Shown here piece by piece: positions 1 through 6,702 of a stretch of DNA of 17,025 nucleotides. The notes below the pieces were generated by a model. It had not been told where the DNA came from, searched no databases, and was given only the letters and a program-made list of their open reading frames with translations. A program made the position numbers and the translations under genes. How positions within the stretch are numbered: position 1 is the stretch's first letter; each line of letters starts with the position of its first letter. Origin of the DNA: Thiobacillus sp. (GTDB lineage Bacteria > Pseudomonadota > Gammaproteobacteria > Burkholderiales > Thiobacillaceae); the NCBI GenBank assembly GCA_020216925.1, contig JAIWOL010000097.1:1-17025 (forward strand), written 5' to 3'.

Positions 1-1
1 C

Positions 2-910
2 GATGACCTGCGCGCCGCGCTGCGGCGCGACTCGCCGCAGCGCGTGCGTCTGCATGCCGAAGCCGCACGCGACAGCGACGCGCTTTTCACCCGCACGCTG
101 GCGGTCGAGGCCGGGCTGGCGCTGGGCGACCGCCAGTCGCTCGAAGCCAGCGTGCGGCAGGCATGGCTGAGCCAGCGCCATGCGCGGCTCGACGGCCGTC
201 AGGCCATGCTCGGCGTGGGTGCCCGGTTCGGCGAGGCGGGCGCGCCCGGAGGCCTGGTGTTTCCCAGCCTCCAGCTCGGCGGCTGGGACTACGACGGCTG
301 GCAACACGCCGCCTGGCGCGCACGCCTGAAATGGCTGCCGGCCGACGGCTGGCGTTGGGATTTCGAGGCGGGCAATACGCCAATCGAGAACATCGACGCG
401 ATCCGCAGCCGGGTGCGTTTTGATTACCTTTCCGCCGGTTTCGACCACCGTTTCGCGCCGCGCTGGCAGATGTCGCTGGGCGCGCTCGGCGGGCGTTTCG
501 ACGATGGCAACCAGCGCCTGCGCTTGAGCGGGCGGCTCGAAACCCGGCTGGGCGAACATCCCCGCCTCACCCTTGGCGTCGAAGGCATGGGCTTTGCGGA
601 CAGCCGTCCGCCCAGTCCCGGCCGCGGCTACTGGAGCCCTGATCGCTACCGCGAGCTGAAACTCGCCGCCACCGTCGAGCACGACTACGCCGGCTGGAAC
701 CTGTATCTCAAGGGCGCAGCTGGCCGCCTGTGGGAAACCCCGGGCGCGCGCACCCCGCTCTACCTGGTCGAGGCGGCGGCCCGTCACCCGCTGGGCGACT
801 GGGGCGAGCTTCGCGTCTATGCCGGCTATTCGGATTCCGCTGCCTGGTCCCAGAGCAGCGGCGGCTACTGGCGCGGCTATTACGGCCTTACCTTCAACGT
901 GCCGTTCTGA
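2..910 (+). CDS. Outer-membrane beta-barrel protein, C-terminal part (5' truncated)
   Basis: The frame is open from the left edge, so the true start lies outside the window; about 302 residues are visible. The sequence alternates short amphipathic strands rich in Trp, Tyr and Gly with charged turns. It ends in a strand closing with Phe (GLTFNVPF), the usual C-terminal signature for insertion by the BAM complex. This indicates an integral outer-membrane beta-barrel. The style, including a GYWSPDRY turn, recalls the C-terminal porin domains of PgaA/BcsC-type polysaccharide export proteins, which carry TPR repeats upstream. No TPR is visible here and no pga, bcs or pel partner follows, so the substrate is unknown. 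An intergenic gap of 87 nt separates it from the amidotransferase gene. The barrel call is fairly sure; the export-porin family is a guess. Confidence 0.7.
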   Translation, partial: DDLRAALRRDSPQRVRLHAEAARDSDALFTRTLAVEAGLALGDRQSLEASVRQAWLSQRHARLDGRQAMLGVGARFGEAGAPGGLVFPSLQLGGWDYDGWQHAAWRARLKWLPADGWRWDFEAGNTPIENIDAIRSRVRFDYLSAGFDHRFAPRWQMSLGALGGRFDDGNQRLRLSGRLETRLGEHPRLTLGVEGMGFADSRPPSPGRGYWSPDRYRELKLAATVEHDYAGWNLYLKGAAGRLWETPGARTPLYLVEAAARHPLGDWGELRVYAGYSDSAAWSQSSGGYWRGYYGLTFNVPF

Positions 911-997
911 ACGCAGCGCATTCCGCGCCCGCGGGCGACGCGCAGCGCAAAACGTTTTATCCTGCTGCCTTGTCCCTTCCACGATCCGATTGCTTCC

Positions 998-2764
998 ATG
1001 TGCGGCATTGCAGGTGAATTCCGGTTCGATAACACCCCGCCCGATGCGCAAACGATGGCGCGCATGCTGGCGAAACTGGCGCGGCGCGGCCCGGACGCGG
1101 AAGGGCAGCACGCCGACGGCGCGGTGCGCCTGGGCCATCGGCGGCTGGCGATCATCGACCTCTCGCGCAAATCCGCCCAGCCGATGGTGGACGCCACGAC
1201 CGGTACCGCCCTGGTGTTCAACGGCACGATCTACAACTATCCCGAGCTGCGCGCCGAGCTGATCGGGCTGGGGCACGTCTTCCATTCCGACGGCGACACA
1301 GAAGTCATCCTGCGCGCGTATCTGCAATGGGGCGAGGCTTGTGTGGAGCGTCTGCACGGCATGTTCGCCTTTGCGATCTGGAACCGCGACAGGCTTTTTC
1401 TTGCGCGCGACCGGCTCGGCATCAAGCCGCTGTATTACACCGAGACGTCCGGCTATTTTCGCTTTGCCTCGACGCCGCAGGCCTTGCTGGCGGCGGGCGG
1501 CGTCGATACCTCGCTCGACGCGGTGGCGCTGCATCATCACTTTACGCTGCACGCTGTCGTGCCGGCGCCGCGCACGATTCTCAACGGCATCCGCAAACTC
1601 GCGCCAGGCACCACGCTCACCGTCGATGCGCGCGGCGACCTCTTGCACCGGCGTTACTGGGCGCTGAAAGCGCAACGTCCGGCGCAGGCAGGCACCGAAG
1701 CCGAGTGGACCGAGGCCATCCACGACGGCTTGCGCCAGGCCGTGAAAAAACGCATCGAGATCGCCGACGTGAAAGTAGGCGTGCTGCTTTCGGGCGGTCT
1801 CGATTCCAGTCTGCTGGTGGCGCTCTTGGCCGAGCAGGGCGTGGCGGACCTGATGACCTTCTCGATCGGCTTCGAGGACCAGCCGGAAGAACGCGGCAGC
1901 GAGTTCGAATATTCCGACCCGGTGGCGGCGATGTACGGCACGCGCCACCACAAGATCCTCATCCCCAACGCCGAGGTGCTGCGGCGCTTGCCCGAAGCCG
2001 TCGAGCAAATGAGCGAACCGATGTTCGCGCAGGACGCCGTGGCCTTTTATCTGCTTGCCGAGCGGGTGTCGCAGACGGTGAAAGTGGTGCAGAGCGGGCA
2101 GGGCGCGGACGAGGTTTTTGGCGGTTATTTCTGGTATCCGCGCATGGCGGCCGAGGCGGCGGGCTCGCCGCTGGCGCGTTTCCGCAAGCACTATTTCGAC
2201 CGCGACCACGACGAATTTCTGGCGATGACGATGCCGGCCTTCCACGGCAGCGATTACACGGGCGAGCTCGTCGCCGCGCACCTGGCGGAACCTTTCGCCG
2301 ACGAATTCATCGACCAGGTATTGCGCATGGACACGACGATGCTGATCACCGACGATCCCGTGAAGCGCGTCGACAACATGACCATGGCCTGGGGTCTGGA
2401 AGCGCGCGTGCCCTTCCTCGACCACACGCTGGTCGAACTCGCCGCCTCGATGCCGCCGGCGCTCAAGCTCGCCAGCGAAGGCAAGCACGTTCTGAAAAAT
2501 ATCGCCCGCGGGCGGGTTCCCGACGCGGTGATTGACCGCAAGAAGGGTTATTTCCCCATGCCTGCGCTCAAGTACGTGCGCGGCGATTTCCTCGATTTCA
2601 TGCGCGACATCCTCGATTCCCGGGCCTGCCGCAACCGGGGCCTCTACCAGCGAGCCTATGTCGACAAACTGCTCGACGCGCCCGAGTCGCACCACACGCG
2701 CATCCAGGGCAGCAAACTGTGGCATCTGGCGCTCACTGAATACTGGCTGCAACGACATGCGTAA
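998..2764 (+). CDS. asnO: Asparagine synthase-like amidotransferase, N-acetylglutaminylglutamine amide type
   Basis: This 588-aa protein starts MCGIAG, giving the N-terminal Cys2 nucleophile of class II glutamine amidotransferases; that fixes the start although no clear Shine-Dalgarno is seen. The glutaminase domain spans roughly residues 1-215. The synthetase domain follows from about 235 to 580, with the ATP-pyrophosphatase loop SGGLDSS at 265-271. Several stretches (HAVVPAPRTIL, KVVQSGQGADE, DDPVKRVDNMTMAWGLEARV) match my memory of the TIGR03104 amidotransferases, which amidate N-acetylglutaminylglutamine to the osmolyte NAGGN, better than ordinary AsnB. The length fits that family. The usual partner, a GNAT/ligase (Ngg), is not within the window. 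The stop overlaps the start of the transglycosylase gene by 8 nt, so the two are probably co-transcribed. Amidotransferase is near certain; NAGGN specificity is likely. AsnB remains the alternative. Confidence 0.9.
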   Translation: MCGIAGEFRFDNTPPDAQTMARMLAKLARRGPDAEGQHADGAVRLGHRRLAIIDLSRKSAQPMVDATTGTALVFNGTIYNYPELRAELIGLGHVFHSDGDTEVILRAYLQWGEACVERLHGMFAFAIWNRDRLFLARDRLGIKPLYYTETSGYFRFASTPQALLAAGGVDTSLDAVALHHHFTLHAVVPAPRTILNGIRKLAPGTTLTVDARGDLLHRRYWALKAQRPAQAGTEAEWTEAIHDGLRQAVKKRIEIADVKVGVLLSGGLDSSLLVALLAEQGVADLMTFSIGFEDQPEERGSEFEYSDPVAAMYGTRHHKILIPNAEVLRRLPEAVEQMSEPMFAQDAVAFYLLAERVSQTVKVVQSGQGADEVFGGYFWYPRMAAEAAGSPLARFRKHYFDRDHDEFLAMTMPAFHGSDYTGELVAAHLAEPFADEFIDQVLRMDTTMLITDDPVKRVDNMTMAWGLEARVPFLDHTLVELAASMPPALKLASEGKHVLKNIARGRVPDAVIDRKKGYFPMPALKYVRGDFLDFMRDILDSRACRNRGLYQRAYVDKLLDAPESHHTRIQGSKLWHLALTEYWLQRHA

Positions 2765-4016
2765 ATCCCTGCAAGTACTCGCGCTAGCCCTCCTGCCGGC
2801 ATTGGCCCAGGCCAACGCGTCGACCGGCTTCGACGCGTGGCTGGCTGGCTTTCGCGCCAGCGCGCAGGCGCAGGGCATCTCGTCCGCCACGCTGGATGCG
2901 GCACTCGCCGGCGCGCAGCCGGTCGAGCGCGTGGTCGAGCTCGATCGCCGTCAACCCGAATTCCTGCAAAGCTTTTCCGATTACCTGGGGCGGCGCCTGA
3001 CCCCGGCGCAGATCGCACGCGGCCAAGCCATGCTGGCCCAACACGCCGCCCTGCTCGACGCGGTGGAAGCGGAAACCGGCGTGCCCAGGTCTGTACTGGT
3101 CGCGTTCTGGGGGCTGGAAACCAGCTATGGCCGCACGCTGGGCAGCTTCAACATTCCGGCCGCGCTTGCCACGCTGGCCTGGGAAGGCCGGCGCAACAGT
3201 TTCTTCGAATCGCAGCTCATCGATGCCCTGCGCATTGTCGAGGCCGGCCACGTGGCGGCGCCCGACATGAAAGGCTCGTGGGCCGGGGCCATGGGCCACA
3301 TGCAGTTCATGCCGTCCACCTTCCGCGCCTATGCCGTCGATGGCGACGGTGATGGCCGTATCGATCTCTGGGGATCGGTGGCCGATGCCATGCATTCGGC
3401 CGGCAACTATCTCAAGGCTGCTGGCTGGCGCAGCGGGGAGCCGGTTGCCCGCGAGGTCCGCCTGCCGGAAAACTTCGACTGGCGGCTGGCGCGCGCCACC
3501 CATCGCATGGCGCTGCGCAACTGGGACGCGCTGGGGGTGCGGCCTGCAGACGGCGGCCCCTGGCCGGCGGTGGCGGGGCCGGCCGCCATCGTTCTGCCGC
3601 AGGGCTGGCAGGGGCCGGCCTTCATGGTGTTCGACAATTTCGATGTGGTGATGCGCTGGAACCGCTCGCTGAACTATGCGCTTGCCGTAGCGCAACTGGC
3701 GCAGCAGCTTGCGGGCGGGGCGGCGCTGGCCTTCGGCCCCGGTGAGAGCGTCGCGCTGTCTTCCGCGCAGGTGCAGACCATGCAGCGCCAGCTCAACGAA
3801 CTGGGATTCGACGCCGGCACCGCCGACGGCCTGATTGGCCCACGCACCCAGAGCGCGCTGCGCCGCTTTCAGCTCAGCCAGGGCTTGCCGGCGGACGGTT
3901 ATCCCGCGCCCAGCGTGCTGGCTCGGGTGGAAGCCATGCATGCAGAAGCGACCGGCGCGGGGCGGCTCAGCCTCGCGCCCGCTGCGCCGGCGGCATTCGA
4001 ACCTGTCCAGCCGTAG
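2757..4016 (+). CDS. Lytic murein transglycosylase, MltB-type, with C-terminal peptidoglycan-binding domain
   Basis: I start this gene at the ATG at 2757, which overlaps the end of the amidotransferase gene by 8 nt and yields a good Sec signal peptide (residues 1-20, ending AQA). Longer upstream readings have no signal peptide and only shadow the amidotransferase. The 419-aa product carries an SLT_2/MltB-type catalytic domain from about residue 25 to 320. The probable catalytic Glu121 lies in FWGLETSYG, and GAMGHMQFMPSTF is a typical substrate-cleft motif. A PG_binding_1 domain follows at about 335-392 (DGLIGPRTQSALRRFQ). It should cleave the MurNAc-GlcNAc bond in the periplasm, forming 1,6-anhydroMurNAc. 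No lipobox Cys is present, so it is probably soluble rather than a lipoprotein like E. coli MltB. The next gene converges on it with a gap of only 7 nt. Confidence 0.92.
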   Translation: MRKSLQVLALALLPALAQANASTGFDAWLAGFRASAQAQGISSATLDAALAGAQPVERVVELDRRQPEFLQSFSDYLGRRLTPAQIARGQAMLAQHAALLDAVEAETGVPRSVLVAFWGLETSYGRTLGSFNIPAALATLAWEGRRNSFFESQLIDALRIVEAGHVAAPDMKGSWAGAMGHMQFMPSTFRAYAVDGDGDGRIDLWGSVADAMHSAGNYLKAAGWRSGEPVAREVRLPENFDWRLARATHRMALRNWDALGVRPADGGPWPAVAGPAAIVLPQGWQGPAFMVFDNFDVVMRWNRSLNYALAVAQLAQQLAGGAALAFGPGESVALSSAQVQTMQRQLNELGFDAGTADGLIGPRTQSALRRFQLSQGLPADGYPAPSVLARVEAMHAEATGAGRLSLAPAAPAAFEPVQP

Positions 4017-4023
4017 GTTCCGC

Positions 4024-4344
4024 TCAGGCGTGGCCGGCCGGCATGCTCGCCGCCGCCTGCACCGCCGCATGCGCGCTGTCGTACAGCTCGCAGATCAGCC
4101 CGCGCATCTGCGCCGGCAGGCCGCCGCTCATCTGCACCCGCAGCGCCAGCGCCATCGTCAGCGCCTGGATCAGGTCGCCGTCCGACAACCCTTTGCCGGC
4201 CTGGGCTTCGCGGGTGATTGCGTCCAGCAGGGCCGTGACTACATCGCCCACGCCTGCGGACGAGCGCGTCAGCGGATGCAGCGGAAATTCGATATCGTAG
4301 GTGTGGCCGCTCTGGGTCACGGCGGTATAGCTCAGCACAGTCAT
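4024..4344 (-). CDS. Conserved-looking small protein of unknown function
   Basis: A 106-aa protein beginning MTVLSYTAV, with a good Shine-Dalgarno (GAGGAG) six bases upstream that decides this start over longer readings of the frame. The N-terminal 30 residues look like beta strands (TQSGHTYDIEFPLHP). The rest looks helical, with a repeated small/hydrophobic pattern and no Cys, no signal peptide and no membrane segment. It is probably cytoplasmic. I do not recognise the family. It is divergent from the DUF2237 gene, with 103 nt between them, and converges on the transglycosylase gene. The ribosome-binding site and in-frame codon bias support it as a real gene. Confidence 0.7.
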   Translation of the reverse strand: MTVLSYTAVTQSGHTYDIEFPLHPLTRSSAGVGDVVTALLDAITREAQAGKGLSDGDLIQALTMALALRVQMSGGLPAQMRGLICELYDSAHAAVQAAASMPAGHA

Positions 4345-4447
4345 GGCCGCTCCTCGTATTGGTTGTTTTCCCAGCATAGGCTGCCGGGCCTGTGCGGGCC
4401 GCCCGCTGCGTGATATTTTTTGTCGATAGCCACGATGGAGAAAAACG
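4345..4447. promoter_or_regulatory. Divergent intergenic region between two small genes
   Basis: This 103-nt space separates two divergently read genes, each with its own ribosome-binding site: GAGGAG for the minus-strand gene and TGGAG for the plus-strand gene. It must therefore carry start signals for both, unless transcription enters from elsewhere. A T-rich stretch (GATATTTTTTGTC) near 4410 stands out from the GC-rich surroundings, and TATGCT on the minus strand could be a -10 box. I see no confident -35 partner for either. Confidence 0.35.
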
Positions 4448-4825
4448 ATGAGCACCGCCCGCAACGTTCTCGGTGAAGCATTGCAGGTTTGCAGCCGCAC
4501 GCCGATGACAGGCTTTTTGCGTGACGGCCTGTGCCACACCGGCCCGCACGATCTGGGCAGCCACACGGTGTGCGCGCAAATGACCGAGGCTTTCCTCGAA
4601 TATTCGCGGGCGCAGGGCAACGACCTCGTCACGCCGGTGCCGGAGATCGATTTTCCCGGCCTGAAAGCGGGCGACCGCTGGTGCGTATGCGCCACGCGCT
4701 GGCTGGAGGCGGCCGAAGCCGGCGTCGCCCCGCCGGTGATTCTGGAGGCCACCCACGAACGCGCCTTGCGCCGGGTTTCGCTGGGCGACCTCGCCTATCA
4801 CGCGCTCGTCGTTCCGTCCTCATGA
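4448..4825 (+). CDS. DUF2237 family protein
   Basis: A 125-aa protein with the hallmark DUF2237 (COG3651) pattern: NVLGEALQVCS near the N-terminus, then MTGFLRDG, HTVCAQMTEAFLEYS, GNDLVTP, FPGLKAGDRWCVCATRWLEA and PPVILEATHERAL. The length is the family's usual size. The family is conserved across bacteria but has no established biochemical role; conserved Cys residues suggest a structural or metal-binding function. A GGAG ribosome-binding site lies nine bases before the ATG. Its stop overlaps the next start as ATGA, so it is translationally coupled to the zinc-ribbon-like gene. The family assignment is strong; function is unknown. Confidence 0.9.
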   Translation: MSTARNVLGEALQVCSRTPMTGFLRDGLCHTGPHDLGSHTVCAQMTEAFLEYSRAQGNDLVTPVPEIDFPGLKAGDRWCVCATRWLEAAEAGVAPPVILEATHERALRRVSLGDLAYHALVVPSS

Positions 4826-5172
4826 GTCTCGTTTGCTGGAAATGCGGGGCCAGCCTTGCCGGCCTGCCGCTGCCGCTGGGCCGGCGCGAGGCATGCCCGA
4901 GCTGTCGCGCCGATCTGCACGCGTGCCGCCTGTGCCGGCACTTTGACGCCACCCGCGCCGGCCAATGCCGCGAACTCGCCGCCGAGCGCGTCGCCGACAA
5001 AACGCGCATGAACGACTGCGGCTGGTTCGTGCCCCGTCCCCAAGCCTATCGCGGCGGCGGCGCCCCCATGGCCCGGGCCAGCCGCAATGCGCTCGACGCC
5101 CTGTTCGGCCAGGCGCCGGCCGACGACGCCCCGGCAAAACCCAACCCCCTGGACGATCTGTTCGGGAAATAA
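4822..5172 (+). CDS. Eight-cysteine zinc-ribbon-like protein of unknown function
   Basis: The ATG at 4822 overlaps the preceding stop (ATGA) and gives a 116-aa protein. Cysteines occur as C5-x2-C8, C25-x2-C28, C35-x2-C38, C49 and C66. This arrangement could bind two zinc ions: the first four Cys form a classic zinc ribbon, and the second group continues as CRLCRHF...CRE...DKTRMNDC. A flexible Pro/Ala-rich tail ends in two copies of a short motif, NALDALFG and NPLDDLFG, the second almost at the C-terminus. It is probably cytoplasmic, since it has no signal or membrane segment. I recognise the cysteine pattern from uncharacterised proteobacterial proteins but no function. It is coupled to the DUF2237 gene. 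Confidence 0.82.
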   Translation: MSLVCWKCGASLAGLPLPLGRREACPSCRADLHACRLCRHFDATRAGQCRELAAERVADKTRMNDCGWFVPRPQAYRGGGAPMARASRNALDALFGQAPADDAPAKPNPLDDLFGK

Positions 5173-5173
5173 G

Positions 5174-5218
5174 GCCGTGCCGCATTGGCCGCGGCGCCAG
5201 CCATTCGTGCGGCCACGG
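5174..5218. terminator. Possible stem-loop between convergent genes
   Basis: Just after the zinc-ribbon-like gene, CCGTGCCGCA (5175-5184) pairs imperfectly with TGCGGCCACGG (5208-5218), with one bulged base and a GC-rich loop. It sits in the 122-nt space between two convergent genes, where a terminator would be expected. No T-tract follows on either strand, so it is at best a weak or factor-assisted terminator. Confidence 0.25.
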
Positions 5219-5294
5219 GCTGTCATGCCGCTGACTGCGTGGCGGCGCGGCCGGCCAGACGGGGACGACGCCGGGAAGGGCGCGGCTGGCGAGA

Positions 5295-5936
5295 TCAGGC
5301 GCCGGACACTGCGGCGAGGCTCTCCCCCGCAATTTCCCGCACGTCCGGGTCCTCGTCGTCAAGCCGCGCATTCAGCCAGGGGTGTGCCGCCGCATCGGCG
5401 GTCAGTCCCAGATAGTGGCAGGCGTCCGCCCGCACCCGCGCGTCCGGGTGCTGCGACAGTTCGCCCAGGCGCGGCAGCAGCGCGCGCAGGGTGCCGGTGC
5501 CGGCGAAGTGCTCCAGCAGCACGCCGGCGCCCAGCCGCACGTTCAGGCTGGCGTCGACATTGCCGACGATGGGCAGCACGGCGCCGAGCAGGCCGGGGTC
5601 GGCTTCGATCAGCGCCTGCACGCGCGGCAGCTGGCCTTCCTTCAGCAGCAGGTGGAACCAGTCGGCGAGCCCCGCTTCGCTGTCGGCCTTGGCCGCCCAG
5701 TCGGCGAGTTCGGCGCGGCTGTGGCTGCCGAGCAATTCGATGCGGCCGATGCGCGTCCATGGCACCGAGCGCACGCCGAGCGCCCGGGCGACTTCGGGGC
5801 GCTGTTCGATATTGACCGCTTCGAGCCGGCCGATGGCCCCCTGCTTCAGCAGATCGGTCAGCGCCAGGAGTAAGGCGGGGCAGTGCGGGCAGCGGCCGGA
5901 CAACAGTAGCAAAGCATCAGGTGCGGGCATGGTCAT
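5295..5936 (-). CDS. Thioredoxin-fold protein fused to HEAT-like repeats
   Basis: This 213-aa protein begins MTMPAPDALLLL. Residues 7-75 look like a thioredoxin/glutaredoxin fold: a strand, then a CPHC redox motif at C16-C19, a helix, and the expected Val-Pro before the next strand (V58-P59, probable cis-Pro) in RSVPW. From about residue 75 it becomes helical, with HEAT-like repeats: LPRVQALIEADPGLLGAVLP, LGELSQHPDARVRADACHYLG and LNARLDDEDPDVREIAGESL. The two intact repeats near the C-terminus carry the typical D-x-D/A-x-V-R turn. No signal peptide is seen, so it is probably a cytoplasmic thiol protein with a scaffold for a partner. A second Met at 5930 is an alternative start. It is divergent from the YcbL-like gene, with starts only 18 nt apart. 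Confidence 0.8.
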   Translation of the reverse strand: MTMPAPDALLLLSGRCPHCPALLLALTDLLKQGAIGRLEAVNIEQRPEVARALGVRSVPWTRIGRIELLGSHSRAELADWAAKADSEAGLADWFHLLLKEGQLPRVQALIEADPGLLGAVLPIVGNVDASLNVRLGAGVLLEHFAGTGTLRALLPRLGELSQHPDARVRADACHYLGLTADAAAHPWLNARLDDEDPDVREIAGESLAAVSGA

Positions 5937-5954
5937 TGGCGGATAATGGCGTGC

Positions 5955-6596
5955 ATGGAATTTACCATCCTCCCCGTGACGCCATACCGGCAGAACTGCT
6001 CGCTGGTGTGGGACGCCGCCGGCCGCGCGGCGCTGATCGATCCCGGCGGCGAAGCCGACCGTTTGCTGGCCGCAGCGCGGGCGCGCGGCCTCACGCTGGA
6101 AAAACTGCTGCTCACCCATGGCCATCTCGACCACGCGGGCGCGGCGGCAGAACTGCGCGACAGGCTGGGTATTCCCATCGTCGGCCCGCAGCGCGAGGAA
6201 CAGTTCTGGCTCGATGTGCTGCCGCAGCAGGCGGCCATGTCCGGTTTTCCGCCCACCCCGGCGTTTGTGCCGGATCAATGGCTGGAAGACGGCGCCACGG
6301 TCGAAGTCGGCGCGCTGCGTTTCGACGTGCTGCATTGCCCGGGACATACGCCCGGCCATGTGGTCTTCCATCAGCCGGAGTCAAAGCTGGCTTTCGTCGG
6401 CGATGTGCTGTTCAAGGGCTCGATCGGCCGCACCGATTTCCCGCGCGGCGACCATGCGGCTCTGCTCGCCGCCATCCGCCGGAAGCTGTTTCCGCTGGGC
6501 GACGAGGTGCGTTTCGTGCCCGGCCACGGCGCCATGTCCACCTTCGGGCACGAGCGCATCGAGAATCCGTTTGTGGGATTGGTGCCGGGAGATTGA
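5955..6596 (+). CDS. YcbL-type metallo-beta-lactamase-fold hydrolase (glyoxalase II-like)
   Basis: A 213-aa MBL-fold enzyme. I choose the ATG at 5955 because MEFTILPVT aligns with the start of E. coli YcbL; the ATG at 5946 would add only three residues. The metal site is complete: HGHLDH at 55-60, then HCPGHTPGH, VGDVLF and VPGHG. YcbL landmarks RQNCSLVW, DPGG, GRTDFPRGDH and PGHGAMSTFGHER are all present. This family groups with type II glyoxalases, which hydrolyse S-lactoylglutathione-like thioesters in the cytoplasm using two metal ions. The physiological substrate of YcbL itself is uncertain. It is divergent from the Trx-HEAT gene and precedes a second, very different MBL protein. Confidence 0.9.
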   Translation: MEFTILPVTPYRQNCSLVWDAAGRAALIDPGGEADRLLAAARARGLTLEKLLLTHGHLDHAGAAAELRDRLGIPIVGPQREEQFWLDVLPQQAAMSGFPPTPAFVPDQWLEDGATVEVGALRFDVLHCPGHTPGHVVFHQPESKLAFVGDVLFKGSIGRTDFPRGDHAALLAAIRRKLFPLGDEVRFVPGHGAMSTFGHERIENPFVGLVPGD

Positions 6597-6606
6597 GCCT
6601 CGATAT

Positions 6607-6680
6607 TTTCACAGGGAGACAAGGCGGACGCGGGAGAAAAACTCGGAGTCCTCCATACCCTCCCGTGCCGCCCTGTAAAT
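6607..6680. repeat. Imperfect long palindrome, dispersed-repeat (REP/MITE-like) type
   Basis: The left arm TTTCACAGGGAGACAAGG (from 6607) is imperfectly mirrored by the complement of CCGTGCCGCCCTGTAAA (6663-6679). The core match is ACAGGG-n-G-n-CA-n-GG, with a centre of AGAAAAACTC and GGAGTCCTCC. The form, TTTCAC then purine-rich G(A/G)GAC blocks mirrored by CTCCC/GTG/CCGCCCTGT, resembles the dispersed 'cacggaggcacagag' palindromes that I recall from many environmental proteobacterial genomes. Only one copy is in this window, so the repeat status is inferred. It fills most of the 106-nt space between the two MBL genes. Its G-rich and C-rich arms could fold into a hairpin that acts on transcripts, but there is no T-tract. 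Confidence 0.55.
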
Positions 6681-6702
6681 GTATGCCTGACCGGAGACCA
6701 TC

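Noticed and set aside
2..910. Naming the barrel PgaA or another specific exopolysaccharide porin
   Set aside because: Only the C-terminal barrel is visible, no TPR region can be seen, and none of the expected operon partners follows.
2784..4070. 428-codon open frame on the minus strand opposite the transglycosylase
   Set aside because: The transglycosylase on the other strand has a signal peptide and catalytic motifs. The antisense frame is Arg-rich with no family features.
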